Origin: Lentimicrobium sp.
GTDB lineage: Bacteria; Bacteroidota; Bacteroidia; Bacteroidales; Lentimicrobiaceae
Reading direction: 5' to 3'
Assembly (NCBI GenBank): GCA_019429275.1
Contig: JAHYJC010000008.1
Span: 1 to 64,000 of the forward strand
Length of the DNA: 64,000 nucleotides
Shown: positions 47,676-57,463 of the stretch, one piece after another
Position numbering within the stretch: the stretch's first letter is position 1
How the letters are laid out: each line of letters opens with the position of its first letter
The notes under the pieces: model-generated
Told to the model about the DNA's origin: nothing
Seen by the model: the letters and a program-made list of their open reading frames with translations, nothing else
Databases searched by the model: none
Program-made: the position numbers and the translations under genes

Positions 47676-48749
47676 ATGAAGTGGATATTACTTTTCGGAA
47701 CAACACTACTTACAACTTCATGTAAAAAAGAGCCTTCAACACCCGAAATAAATCCAGCCGATTCAACAATTCGGACAACAGGCATTTTTGTTTTGAACGA
47801 AGGAGTTTTCAATGCCAACAATGCATCGCTTACCCGATTCAGCTTCAGCGATTCAACAGCAGAAACAGATTATTTCTTCAATAAAAACGGGCGGAAACTA
47901 GGCGATACCGGGAGCGACCTGGGAATTTACGGATCCAAAATGTATATAGTTGTAAATGTTTCAAGTCAGGTAGAGGTCGTGGATGCACTCACTTGCCTCA
48001 GTCTGAAACAGATACCTATGTTTGATGGCAACAAACCAAGGCAGCCGAGAAAAATTGCTTTTTACGGGAATCATGCATTTGTATGCAATTTTGATGGAAC
48101 TGTTGCTGTAATTGACACGACCAAACTTGAAACAGTGAAATTTATTCAGGGAGGCCGGAATCCGGATGGCATAACTGCTGCATATGGAAAAATATGGGTA
48201 ACCAACTCCGGTGGGCTTGGATTTCCGGATTACGACAATACCGTTTCGGTAATTGATCCGATAACTTTGAGTGAGATAAAAAAGCTTGAGTCAGGCATAA
48301 ATCCTTACACCATACATCCCGATAATCATGGCAACATCTTCCTGATTGCACGTGGGAACTATGGTGACATCAAGAGCCGGCTTCAGGTAATGGATGCCAC
48401 TTCCGGAGAAATGAAACATACATTCACGGACTTTGAAGCGCTCAATTTTATAATTTCGGGCGACTCGGCCTTTGTATATAATTACAATTGGAACGCAGGT
48501 ACAAGCAGCATAAGGGTAATAAATACCGTAACACTTGAAGTGGCAAACAATGCATTTATAAGCGATGGAACTGTGATTGAATCGGTTTATGGAATAGCTG
48601 CAGATCCTTTTACAGGAATAATCTACATCACAGATGCCGGAAATTTCACAGGCAGGGGAAAAGTACATGCCTTCTCCAAAAGCGGGAAAAAACTGTATTC
48701 GTTTGATGCAGGGATCAATCCGTCGGGAATTGTATTTGCGAATAAATAA
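47676..48749 (+). CDS. Beta-propeller surface lipoprotein, BtuG-like
   Basis: A 357-residue lipoprotein with a signal peptide from MKWILLFGTTLL and lipobox TTSC (Cys15), followed by KKE, which could act as a surface-export signal. The frame is open upstream to a TTG at 47607, but the signal peptide supports the ATG at 47676. The body is a YncE/DUF5074-type propeller: repeated blades such as VVNVSSQVEVVDALT, AFVCNFDGTVAVIDTTKL, GKIWVTNSGGLGFPDYDNTVSVIDP and YGIAADPFTGIIYITDAG. In gut Bacteroides, BtuG is a surface propeller that binds B12 very tightly and hands it to BtuB. Same operon position here makes that role likely; direct binding residues cannot be read. Confidence 0.85.
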   Translation: MKWILLFGTTLLTTSCKKEPSTPEINPADSTIRTTGIFVLNEGVFNANNASLTRFSFSDSTAETDYFFNKNGRKLGDTGSDLGIYGSKMYIVVNVSSQVEVVDALTCLSLKQIPMFDGNKPRQPRKIAFYGNHAFVCNFDGTVAVIDTTKLETVKFIQGGRNPDGITAAYGKIWVTNSGGLGFPDYDNTVSVIDPITLSEIKKLESGINPYTIHPDNHGNIFLIARGNYGDIKSRLQVMDATSGEMKHTFTDFEALNFIISGDSAFVYNYNWNAGTSSIRVINTVTLEVANNAFISDGTVIESVYGIAADPFTGIIYITDAGNFTGRGKVHAFSKSGKKLYSFDAGINPSGIVFANK

Positions 48750-48785
48750 GACATATCAACTTCCTGACCCGATACTTCGCGCCAA

Positions 48786-50801
48786 TCAGAATGCAATCTG
48801 ATTGGGGTTATTTACCGGGGCGTCACACACCGATCCTTTGCAGACATAAATCAGGGATTCACCTTTTTTAAACCTGTTGTTGAATATCGGAAGTTTACTT
48901 TCATTTTCAGCAGCTGCATAAATGGTGTATGATTTGTGTTTCCGGCGGAGTGCTTCTGAAAATTTCCTGGCCTGCGATCCTGTAGCAACCACAGTGTTAA
49001 CGCCATTTACCTGCATTGTAACCACCTGGGCCCAATGTGCATGAGAAGACGGGTAAGCCTGAATCCGGTTTTTCATATTCATCACCATATCTTCGGAATA
49101 TTTTAACCATTCATGTTTCTCAAAATAAAGTCCCAGAAGGAACAGACATTCAGCCATCACTGCATTTCCTGAAGGTTCAACACCATCAGTTACTTCCTTA
49201 ACCCTGACCAACGACAACTGCTCAGCCTGCTTTTGCGGAGTGAACCAAAACAAAGGTGAATAATCATCGTTGAAATCGTCGAATACCTTTTCGCAGAGCT
49301 GTTTTGCCCTGAAAAGCCAAACATCTTCATAATCAATCTGGTAAACCGAAATAAAAGCCCTTGCAGTAAAAGCATAATCATCAAGAAAACCAGAAATACC
49401 GGCTTTCTCCTTGCCGGGAGTCCGCAACAGGCTTCCATCGGGCTGCGTCATAAAATCTGCAATGTAGTTTGCTGCTTTTAGCGCAGCCTCCTTGCTGCTC
49501 TGATTGTATGCACTATGGAAAGAGTCAACCAAAGATTTAATCATCATTGCATTCCAAGAAACAATCATTTTATTGTCAAGTCCTGGCTTAATGCGGGTAT
49601 TCCTCTCCTTGAGTAAAATGGCTGATGACATTTTGATAAGCTGACGCAGTTCCTCTTCGCTCAGGTGTTGTCGCGATGCAAAAACAGCATCGGAAAGCGG
49701 GCGCAACAAAATGCTTATTCCTTTCTCCCATGCGCCCTCATGGCCCACACCAAAATAATCAGCCACCAGATCGCCATACTCGGGCAATTGCTGTTTGATC
49801 TGATCACGGTTCCATATGTAAAAGCGACCCTCTTCGCCTTCTGAGTCGGCATCGAGTGCAGAGTAAAAATATCCTTCTTCTGAAGTAAATTCGGTTTTAA
49901 TAAACGTCAGGGTTTTGTCAAGCGTATCTTTAAACTGTATATCACCGGTCAATGCATATGCTTTGGAATAAAGAGAAACCAGCTGTGCATTGTCGTAAAG
50001 CATCTTCTCAAAATGAGGTACTTTCCAGTATTTATCGGTGCTGTAGCGTGCAAAACCACCCCCAATCTGATCGAAAATACCGCCCATGGCCATTTTTCGC
50101 AAGGTAAGCGACAATTGATTCAGGGCTTCGGGCAATTTGTTCAACTGATAATATCCGGCAACAAACTCCCACACAACCGGCATCGGGAATTTTGGCGCAC
50201 CAATCATTCCGCCATAATCTGTATCAAAACGCAGCGAAAGCTGATTATAGGTTTCATTAAGAAAATCCATATCCGGAGCACTGGCATCTCCAGGTGGATC
50301 AATTATACTCATACCCTTGATGCCTTCTGTAATCCGATCGGCCTGATTTTCAATTTCAGAAACTTCGCGTTTGAAAAGCGAACTGATCTGATCAAGCAAT
50401 TCAATCCACTGAACCGGTCTGAAATAGGTACCTCCCCAAAATGGCCTTCCATCAGGTAAAGCAAAACAATTCAATGGCCATCCACCGCTGTTATGCAGAA
50501 ATTGCACGGCAGCCATAAAAACCTGATCAACATCAGGACGCTCTTCACGGTCAACCTTGATACAGACAAAATCACGATTCATGATTTCTGCAATTTCCGG
50601 ATTGCTAAAGGTTTCATGCTCCATAACATGGCACCAGTGACAGGCAGAATAACCAATACTGATCAGCAGCGGGCGGTTTGTGGCTTTGGACAGTTCCAGC
50701 GCTTCTGCTCCATAAGGATACCAGTCAACCGGATTATGTGCATGCTGCAAAAGATAAGGACTCGATTCGTTGATCAGTCGATTGGCTATATTATCAGGCA
50801 T
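48786..50801 (-). CDS. Thioredoxin-domain protein of the YyaL/DUF255 family
   Basis: A 671-residue cytoplasmic protein (no signal peptide). The N-terminal ~160 residues are a thioredoxin-like DUF255 domain with [11 protein letters not shown] (Cys54 and Cys57). The rest is an (alpha/alpha)6-type barrel similar to N-acylglucosamine epimerase or glycoside hydrolase families, with [28 protein letters not shown] and later [16 protein letters not shown]. The family (spermatogenesis-associated protein 20-like) is widespread, but its reaction is not established. It converges on the cobalamin operon with 36 bp between. Confidence 0.92.
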   Translation of the reverse strand: MPDNIANRLINESSPYLLQHAHNPVDWYPYGAEALELSKATNRPLLISIGYSACHWCHVMEHETFSNPEIAEIMNRDFVCIKVDREERPDVDQVFMAAVQFLHNSGGWPLNCFALPDGRPFWGGTYFRPVQWIELLDQISSLFKREVSEIENQADRITEGIKGMSIIDPPGDASAPDMDFLNETYNQLSLRFDTDYGGMIGAPKFPMPVVWEFVAGYYQLNKLPEALNQLSLTLRKMAMGGIFDQIGGGFARYSTDKYWKVPHFEKMLYDNAQLVSLYSKAYALTGDIQFKDTLDKTLTFIKTEFTSEEGYFYSALDADSEGEEGRFYIWNRDQIKQQLPEYGDLVADYFGVGHEGAWEKGISILLRPLSDAVFASRQHLSEEELRQLIKMSSAILLKERNTRIKPGLDNKMIVSWNAMMIKSLVDSFHSAYNQSSKEAALKAANYIADFMTQPDGSLLRTPGKEKAGISGFLDDYAFTARAFISVYQIDYEDVWLFRAKQLCEKVFDDFNDDYSPLFWFTPQKQAEQLSLVRVKEVTDGVEPSGNAVMAECLFLLGLYFEKHEWLKYSEDMVMNMKNRIQAYPSSHAHWAQVVTMQVNGVNTVVATGSQARKFSEALRRKHKSYTIYAAAENESKLPIFNNRFKKGESLIYVCKGSVCDAPVNNPNQIAF

Positions 50802-51166
50802 ATCAGTGGATTTAATGAATAAACAAGCATTTCTGATTTGTGTTGAATAAGCTTGAAAAGATATTTTTGTAATTTTAAAAGATCTCCTGCATTTACCTTT
50901 TTCTAATCATTTCATAACTTACTGTAAAACAAGTCATTCCATAAGAATCTGGAAGAGCAAAAACAAAATATTCTATCTTTTTTAAATTTTTTTTATCTGT
51001 TATTTAGATTTATTATATTTTAGCAAGCAAATTTCTGCTTTTAAATTCCAGATTGTCACACAGCAGAAAACAAACAAATCAGACTAAATCCAACCAACGA
51101 TTACAGTATTTTACACCAAATCAACCAGGATTTGTCTCAATCTTTATCAACTTTAATTTTAAAACC
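50802..51166. other. Intergenic region between the YyaL gene and the S8 protease gene
   Basis: An AT-rich divergent spacer of about 365 bp. A plus-strand frame is open from 51053, but it precedes the signal peptide and shows no conserved sequence. No clean TAnnTTTG was found on either strand; TAGATTTA near 51005 is the closest on the plus strand. No RNA gene or repeat seen. Confidence 0.4.
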
Positions 51167-54100
51167 ATGAGATTTTTTATTTTACTGCTTTCATTATTTA
51201 TCATCAATCAGGGTGTTGCACAAGACACTTACAGAGTTCAAAGAGGAGAAAGGCCCTCAATAGATCTTGATAATGTGCCGGAAAGCGCTTATCACAAAGG
51301 AATGATCAAAATCAAGCTTAATGAAAATTATGGCAGGCAGCTTGATGAATCTCCTGCAAAAATTACGAATGGAGTGGCTGTTTTTGGCATCGAAAATATC
51401 GACCGCCTGAACCGGTTTTATGGGATCAATAGTTTTAAAAAAACTTTCGAATCACCAGCATTTCAGGCAAAAATGACCGATCGTCACAGGGCATGGGGGT
51501 TCCATCTCTGGTATTATTTATATTTTGATGAGTCTGCCCATGTCATTGACATGGTTAAAAAATATGCTTCACTTCCTGATGTAATGATTGCAGAACCTGA
51601 ATATGTAAAAGTTCCGGTTTATAAAAACAATCCGGCAAATGCTCCTGAAGGCTTTAGCTTCAAAGGCCCCGATTGGACGCCTGACGATCCCCGTTTCAAT
51701 GAACAATGGCATTACCACAATACCGGTCAGCTAAATGGTGTGGCAGACAGTGACATTGATTTACCCGAAGCCTGGGAAATTGAAAAAGGCAATCCTGAGG
51801 TAATTGTCGCTATTATTGATCAGGGAGTTCAATTCAGCCATCCCGATCTGGCAGCCAATATGTGGTCGGGCATAGGATTTAATTTCACCAATAATTCACC
51901 CAACATTGTACCTGGCAATCACGGATCACATGTTGGGGGGACTGTATCGGGAGTTAACAATAATGGCCTCGGCATTGCAGGCGTTGCCGGAGGAACAGGC
52001 GCAGGAGACGGTGTCAGACTAATGTCCTGCCAGGTTTTTTCACCCACTACCAATGGAGGATTTCACCTTGCACCAGTATATGCAGCAGATAATGGCGCAT
52101 CCATATCACAGAATTCATGGGGATATACTATTGTGAATTACTACGATCAGAATGTGCTGGATGCCATTGATTATTTCAACATTAATGGTGGTGGAGATGC
52201 TCTGGCCGATGGCGGTATCACCATCTTTGCTGCAGGTAACGATGGCACTGAAGGCAACTGGTATCCAGGTGTTTACTCCGGGTGTTTCTCCGTGGCGGCA
52301 ACCAACAATCAGGATAAAAGATCATGGTATTCAAATTATGGAACATGGATTGATGTTTCCGCTCCCGGAGGTGAAACTCATCTTGTAAGTGCGAGAGGGG
52401 TTCTTAGCTGTTTTAGCAGCAACAATTATGGATTTTATCAGGGTACATCAATGGCATGTCCGCATGTTTCAGGAATTGCGGCTCTGATGATTTCAATGGC
52501 TTATGGCCAGCTAACACCGCCACAGGTAGCCGATATACTGCGAAACACAACCGATGATCATTATGCTGTAAATCCGGGCTATGTAGGTAAGTTGGGCACA
52601 GGAAGAGTTAATGCCTACAGTGCACTTGTTGAAACTATGAACCACATGTATGCGGTTAATAACCCTATATCCTTTAATGCCCTGCCGGCAACAAATGAAA
52701 TAATCAACCTTAACTGGGAGAAAAACGCAGAAAACAATGATGTGATGGTGGCCTGGAATACCACCGATACATTTGGTTCACCCGAAGATTCGGTAGTTTA
52801 TGAAAATGGTTCAGAACTTGAAGGAGGTGGGACAATTATTTTTGCCGGCAGCGAAAATGCAATCTCTCACGAAGGATTAAATAGCAATACAACCTATTAT
52901 TACAGAGCCTGGTCGTTTAACGATGATTATGAATATTCACCGGGAATCTCAACCAGTGGCACTACCCTAAAGGAACCTGTTGTTGATTTCCCATATCATC
53001 AAGGGTTCGAAGAAGAGGCATTCCCGCCTGCTTCATGGGAAAATATAAAGTTTTCGGGCACCGGAACCGGATTGTGGGACAGGCAGACAGAGGGAACCAG
53101 TCCGGTTTGCTCACCGTACAATGGCACTGCCATGGCCCGTTTCAACAGCAGAACTTTCACATCGGGCACTTCAGGATTATTGATTTCGCCTCCAATGATT
53201 TTTAACGACGATGACTACGAAATAAGTTTCTGGCTATACCGCGATGATGCTTATACCAACAATGCCGACAAAGTTGAAGTACTTGTAAATTTTACTCCAA
53301 CCACAGTTTTTGCCTCCAGCCTGGGAACAATTCACCGTTCAATCACCATGAATCCTTCAACTTCCGAAACCGGTTGGCACCAATACAGTTTTGTTCTGCC
53401 CGAAACATACAAAAACAACCTGGCTTTCGTCATACTTAAAGGTACCAGTGCCAGAGGAAACAACTTATTTGTGGATGATTTCCTTATTGAAGTTCCGGCT
53501 ACCTGTTTCCCTCCTGAAAACATAGAAGTATCAGGCATAACATCAACCACAGCTCACCTGAACTGGACAGCTGTTGATCCTGCCGAAGCCTGGGATATTG
53601 AGGTCGGCCTCTCAGGATTTGAGGTCGGTTCCGGAATAAGAATTACCGGAATAGCTCAAACCAGTCTTACCCTGAGCGGACTTGAAGCCAACACCATTTA
53701 TGACGTTTACCTGAGAGGTGACTGCGAGGCCGATGATCAAAGTATCTGGTCAGAACCTTTAACATTCACAACCCTTTGCTTTTCCGGCAGCCCCTGGGAG
53801 GAAAATTTTGAAAATCAGGATATAAATAAATTTGATTGCTGGCAGGTGATGCACAATACGACTGAAGATGGCGGGCTTAACGGCAACAATTTGCAGGTTG
53901 TAAATTTGCACACGTGGTTCGTTTGCACCCCTGAATCCTTCAACAACAACGGATCTGATTACATTTTTTCAGGCACACAATCGGCTGCCATTGAAAATAC
54001 TGCAACCGGATTCAACTGGTTGATTTCCGGAGAGCTTCTGATTCCAGAAACAGGAAAAAATGACCTCGCTTTTCGCATTAAATATCAGAGTGAAGAGACA

Positions 54101-55825
54101 ATCACCACTCACTTTCATATCAATATTTTATCCGGAGAAAACTGGAGTACCCTGAAATCGTGGACCAATGTTTCCGAAAATAATGATTATCAGGTTCCTG
54201 TATACATCAATCTGGATGAATACAACGGACAGATCGTGAGACTTGCTTTTGTTTATGAGGCCAACAATGGCAATGCACTTGCCATAGATGACATTTCGTT
54301 GCAAACAGCCCAAAACTACTGGCTGGGTGCTGATGACAAAAACTGGGACAACGACTTAAACTGGAGGCTTTCGGCCCCTGAACCTGCCTCTGATGAGTTT
54401 ATCGAAATTCTTCCGGCCGTAAACCAGCCTGAAATTAGCAGTCAGAAGCGCATCGGAGGAATTCACATTCATCCGGGAGCAAGCCTCACCCTTCTGCCCG
54501 ATGCAAATGTTACCGTAAGCGGGATGTTAACAAACAATTCCGGAGCTGATAATCTGATCCTTAAGGCATCAGATGGCATGCAGGCATTACTCTTTCTGAG
54601 TCAGGAAAGCGTTCCGGCTACTGTTGAATTTATTGTCAATGCCTCTTCAAATCTTCATGACGGCATTCTTTTTTCTTCTCCGGTTTCAGGGCAGGAAATT
54701 GCCCCAATGTTTGCAGGAATCAATGATCATCTCTTAAAGTGGGATGCTATTTCTGCTTCATGGATCAGCTTAAAAGTTGAAGGCGGTACATGGAATCCGG
54801 CATTTGAAACCGAATTTCAGCCAGGAATTGGTTATTTTGCACGATTTGGGGAACAGGGAACCCGTTTATTCTCAGGAAATCTTACCGGAAGCAGCGCTGA
54901 AGTAAACCTGCCGGCAACGTCAGGCTGGCACCTGCTTGGTAATCCTTTCTCTACATCGGTTAAATGGCAAGGCAGTAACACCAGTTTCTCTGCAATTATA
55001 AAAATGTACAATATTGACAAAGGTTCCTTTGAAGATATAGCTCCATTGGCAGTACTTCCCACAATGACAGGCTTCTTTGTTTCGGCTGAACCCGGCACTA
55101 CTCCTGATTATGCATTTGAGCCCTGGCATCGCACGCATGAAGAACCGGGTTCAACTCCCATTCAGGGTGAAGGAATTACCCTTTCTGTATCAGAAACAAC
55201 TTTAAATACTACCCAGCATGCAAGAATTATTGTTGATATTGCGGCCACCAATGACTACGACCACTATCTCGATTCGCGCTTTCTTGCCGGATTTGCACCT
55301 CATCTCTACAGCATTGCCGGCGACGAAATACTTTCACTGAACAGAATTCCTTCGGTTGCTTCCGGAACTGTTATTCAACTGGGATTTGTAAAAAATGAAG
55401 CCAGCGATTATACCATTGCAATTGATGCCGATGAACTTTTCCCCGGCATGGTTCTATATCTGAATGACAAAAAAACAGGCAATATTCAGGACGTGAACGG
55501 TCAGACAACCTACACATTTACTGCTGAAGAAGGCGATGATGCAAACCGTTTTGAACTTATCTTCGGTACTCTTGGTATTGATGGTTCTGACAAAACCAGT
55601 GATTTCATGGTATTTGCAAACAACGGAATCATTGAAATACGCTCTACCACCTCAATTACAGGAGATATTAAAATCACCGGTCTTGATGGTCGCACTGCCA
55701 TCAGTCTGCAGGGTAATGGTTCGAACAACATGAAGATTGATGCAGGAAAACTTGCAAACGGAATTTATGTTGTTAGTCTAATGAACAGCAATGGCATCAC
55801 AACCCGCAAAGTAATGGTAAAATAA
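51167..55825 (+). CDS. Subtilisin-like (S8) serine protease with T9SS type A sorting domain
   Basis: A 1552-residue secreted protease starting at MRFFILLLSLF (signal peptide to about GVAQ). After a propeptide-like region, the S8 domain has Asp218 in VAIIDQGVQFSHPD, His252 in NHGSHVGGTV, oxyanion Asn358-region AAGNDG and Ser428 in GTSMACPHVSG. Then come an FN3-like module, a MAM/cleaved-adhesin-like domain (FPYHQGFEEEAFPPASW), a second FN3 (TTAHLNWTAVDPAEAWDIEV), a second cleaved-adhesin-like domain (SPWEENFENQDINKFDCW) and beta-rich regions. The C-terminus is a type A sorting domain (GNGSNNMKIDAGKLANGIYV end). It should act at or beyond the cell surface. Complete catalytic triad suggests it is active. 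Confidence 0.93.
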   Translation: MRFFILLLSLFIINQGVAQDTYRVQRGERPSIDLDNVPESAYHKGMIKIKLNENYGRQLDESPAKITNGVAVFGIENIDRLNRFYGINSFKKTFESPAFQAKMTDRHRAWGFHLWYYLYFDESAHVIDMVKKYASLPDVMIAEPEYVKVPVYKNNPANAPEGFSFKGPDWTPDDPRFNEQWHYHNTGQLNGVADSDIDLPEAWEIEKGNPEVIVAIIDQGVQFSHPDLAANMWSGIGFNFTNNSPNIVPGNHGSHVGGTVSGVNNNGLGIAGVAGGTGAGDGVRLMSCQVFSPTTNGGFHLAPVYAADNGASISQNSWGYTIVNYYDQNVLDAIDYFNINGGGDALADGGITIFAAGNDGTEGNWYPGVYSGCFSVAATNNQDKRSWYSNYGTWIDVSAPGGETHLVSARGVLSCFSSNNYGFYQGTSMACPHVSGIAALMISMAYGQLTPPQVADILRNTTDDHYAVNPGYVGKLGTGRVNAYSALVETMNHMYAVNNPISFNALPATNEIINLNWEKNAENNDVMVAWNTTDTFGSPEDSVVYENGSELEGGGTIIFAGSENAISHEGLNSNTTYYYRAWSFNDDYEYSPGISTSGTTLKEPVVDFPYHQGFEEEAFPPASWENIKFSGTGTGLWDRQTEGTSPVCSPYNGTAMARFNSRTFTSGTSGLLISPPMIFNDDDYEISFWLYRDDAYTNNADKVEVLVNFTPTTVFASSLGTIHRSITMNPSTSETGWHQYSFVLPETYKNNLAFVILKGTSARGNNLFVDDFLIEVPATCFPPENIEVSGITSTTAHLNWTAVDPAEAWDIEVGLSGFEVGSGIRITGIAQTSLTLSGLEANTIYDVYLRGDCEADDQSIWSEPLTFTTLCFSGSPWEENFENQDINKFDCWQVMHNTTEDGGLNGNNLQVVNLHTWFVCTPESFNNNGSDYIFSGTQSAAIENTATGFNWLISGELLIPETGKNDLAFRIKYQSEETITTHFHINILSGENWSTLKSWTNVSENNDYQVPVYINLDEYNGQIVRLAFVYEANNGNALAIDDISLQTAQNYWLGADDKNWDNDLNWRLSAPEPASDEFIEILPAVNQPEISSQKRIGGIHIHPGASLTLLPDANVTVSGMLTNNSGADNLILKASDGMQALLFLSQESVPATVEFIVNASSNLHDGILFSSPVSGQEIAPMFAGINDHLLKWDAISASWISLKVEGGTWNPAFETEFQPGIGYFARFGEQGTRLFSGNLTGSSAEVNLPATSGWHLLGNPFSTSVKWQGSNTSFSAIIKMYNIDKGSFEDIAPLAVLPTMTGFFVSAEPGTTPDYAFEPWHRTHEEPGSTPIQGEGITLSVSETTLNTTQHARIIVDIAATNDYDHYLDSRFLAGFAPHLYSIAGDEILSLNRIPSVASGTVIQLGFVKNEASDYTIAIDADELFPGMVLYLNDKKTGNIQDVNGQTTYTFTAEEGDDANRFELIFGTLGIDGSDKTSDFMVFANNGIIEIRSTTSITGDIKITGLDGRTAISLQGNGSNNMKIDAGKLANGIYVVSLMNSNGITTRKVMVK

Positions 55826-55860
55826 ACCGACTGCAATTGCATTGATTTTTCTTACATACA

Positions 55861-55904
55861 AACACAACAAAGGCCTGAATTCGCATTCAGGCCTTTGTTG
55901 TGTT
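55861..55904. terminator. Bidirectional intrinsic terminator between the S8 protease gene and rhlE
   Basis: A perfect 20-bp inverted repeat with loop TCGC; arms at 55861-55880 and 55885-55904. It lies 36 bp after the S8 stop codon and 20 bp after the rhlE stop codon on the other strand. The arm outer ends are A/T rich so it can end transcription in both directions. Confidence 0.9.
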
Positions 55905-55923
55905 TCAGATTTTCTGTTCTGGT

Positions 55924-57168
55924 TTACCGTTTTCTTCTGAATGAGCCTTTGCCCATTCCGGCGTTTGCTGATGGACGGAAGTTTGAACGAGGTCTTTCAC
56001 TTCTTTCGGTTGAAGCCATTTCGGGCATCCTTACCTGCGGTACAAAACCAGGCATATTTCTTACTTCAATTGAGTGAGGCAGAAGTTTGTTGATGTCTTT
56101 CAGACTTCCTCTTTCCTCGGCAGCACAAAATGAAATGGCCGTTCCTGATTCGCCGGCACGTGCGGTACGCCCGATACGGTGAACATAGGTTTCAGGAACT
56201 TCGGGAAGTTCAAAGTTGATCACATGCGAAAGCTTGTCAACATCAATTCCGCGTGAAGCGATATCGGTAGCAACCAAAACTTTAATTGATCTGTCTTTAA
56301 ATCCTGCCAGAGCTTTCTGACGGGCATTCTGTGATTTGTTGCCGTGAATGGCTACTGCCGAAATTCCGATTTTAATCAGCTCGCGGGTGACTTTATCAGC
56401 ACCGTGTTTGGTCCGGGTAAAAATAAGTGCTGTTTCAATCTCTTCCGATTCAAAAACCTGCTGAAGCATGGCCCGTTTGTCAGCTTTCTCAACATAGTAA
56501 ACCGATTGATTCACCATTTCGGCAGGGGCAGAAACAGGGGCAACATGAATCATGACAGGATTACGTAGCAAACTGTCAGCCAGCGCTCTGATTTCATTTG
56601 GAATGGTTGCTGTAAAGAAACCGGTTTGTTTGCTGGCAGGTAACTTTGCAATAATACGTTTGATGTCGGGTGCAAAACCCATGTCAAGCATACGATCGGC
56701 TTCATCAAGTATAAAAAACTCAATGGTGTCGAGTCGTATAAAGCCCTGATTCATAAGGTCGAGCAAACGACCTGGTGTAGCAATCAGTATGTCAATTCCC
56801 TTGCGGAGTATGGTAGTCTGCGGATTTTGAGATACGCCGCCATAAACAACGGTATGCCTTAATTTCAAGCCTTTGCTGTAATCGCTAAAACTTTCACTGA
56901 TTTGTATAGCCAGTTCACGGGTAGGTGCAAGCACCAGTGCTCTGATACCGGCGGTTTTACGGTCGGCACGGGCTTCGTACAGTTTTTGAAGAATGGGAAT
57001 GGCAAATGCGGCAGTTTTGCCGGTTCCGGTCTGGGCAGTTCCGAAAACATCGGAGCCTTTTAACAGATGTGGTATTGCTTTTTCCTGAATGGGTGTTGGT
57101 TCAATGTAACCCATTTGTTTCAGCGCCTGGGTAATGGGCGCAATGATGTTCAGATTTTCGAATGTCAT
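55924..57168 (-). CDS. rhlE: DEAD-box RNA helicase, RhlE-like
   Basis: A 414-residue ATP-dependent RNA helicase, probably in ribosome assembly or RNA decay. The Q motif (GYIEPTPIQ), Walker A AQTGTGKT at 45-52, PTRELAIQ, DEAD in FFILDEADRMLDMG, and the C-terminal ATDIASRGIDVD and HRIGRTARAGESG are all present. Motif III reads TAT (FFTATIPNE) rather than the common SAT. The tail is short and basic, ending RRKR. Single-gene unit ended by the bidirectional terminator. Confidence 0.93.
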   Translation of the reverse strand: MTFENLNIIAPITQALKQMGYIEPTPIQEKAIPHLLKGSDVFGTAQTGTGKTAAFAIPILQKLYEARADRKTAGIRALVLAPTRELAIQISESFSDYSKGLKLRHTVVYGGVSQNPQTTILRKGIDILIATPGRLLDLMNQGFIRLDTIEFFILDEADRMLDMGFAPDIKRIIAKLPASKQTGFFTATIPNEIRALADSLLRNPVMIHVAPVSAPAEMVNQSVYYVEKADKRAMLQQVFESEEIETALIFTRTKHGADKVTRELIKIGISAVAIHGNKSQNARQKALAGFKDRSIKVLVATDIASRGIDVDKLSHVINFELPEVPETYVHRIGRTARAGESGTAISFCAAEERGSLKDINKLLPHSIEVRNMPGFVPQVRMPEMASTERSERPRSNFRPSANAGMGKGSFRRKR

Positions 57169-57463
57169 ATAAATAATAAAAAGTAATCGCAGCCGGCAAA
57201 CAACCGTGGCTTTTCGGGTAGTCCTGAGTTAAGTTCTGAAAGAATCGGGAATTAACGAAGGTTCGATGGGCAGGAAAGGATATAAACCTATAAATGAGTA
57301 TCAGCTACTTTAATGAGCTGCAAAGATAAACTTATTAATCGGATTTACAATGAATTATTTTTATTGCGTTGATTTACAGATTCAAAGATAGTCAAAACAA
57401 TTAAAAAGTCTGCAGTTCAAGCAACTGCAGACTTTAGTTTTAAATTGTTTGAAAAGTCAAACC
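57169..57463. other. Intergenic region between rhlE and the tricorn-like protease gene
   Basis: About 295 bp. It contains the terminator of the tricorn-like gene (57405-57435) and presumably the rhlE promoter and leader. I see no ORF or RNA gene. Confidence 0.4.
57405..57435 (-). terminator. Terminator of the tricorn-like protease gene
   Basis: A 13-bp perfect stem (AAAGTCTGCAGTT with AACTGCAGACTTT) and a 5-nt loop, followed on the minus strand by TTTAATTG. It begins 28 bp after the stop codon. Confidence 0.8.

Noticed and set aside
48782-48805. 9-bp hairpin CCAATCAGA/TCTGATTGG at the end of the YyaL gene
   Set aside because: It overlaps coding sequence and has no T tract on either strand, so I do not call it a terminator.
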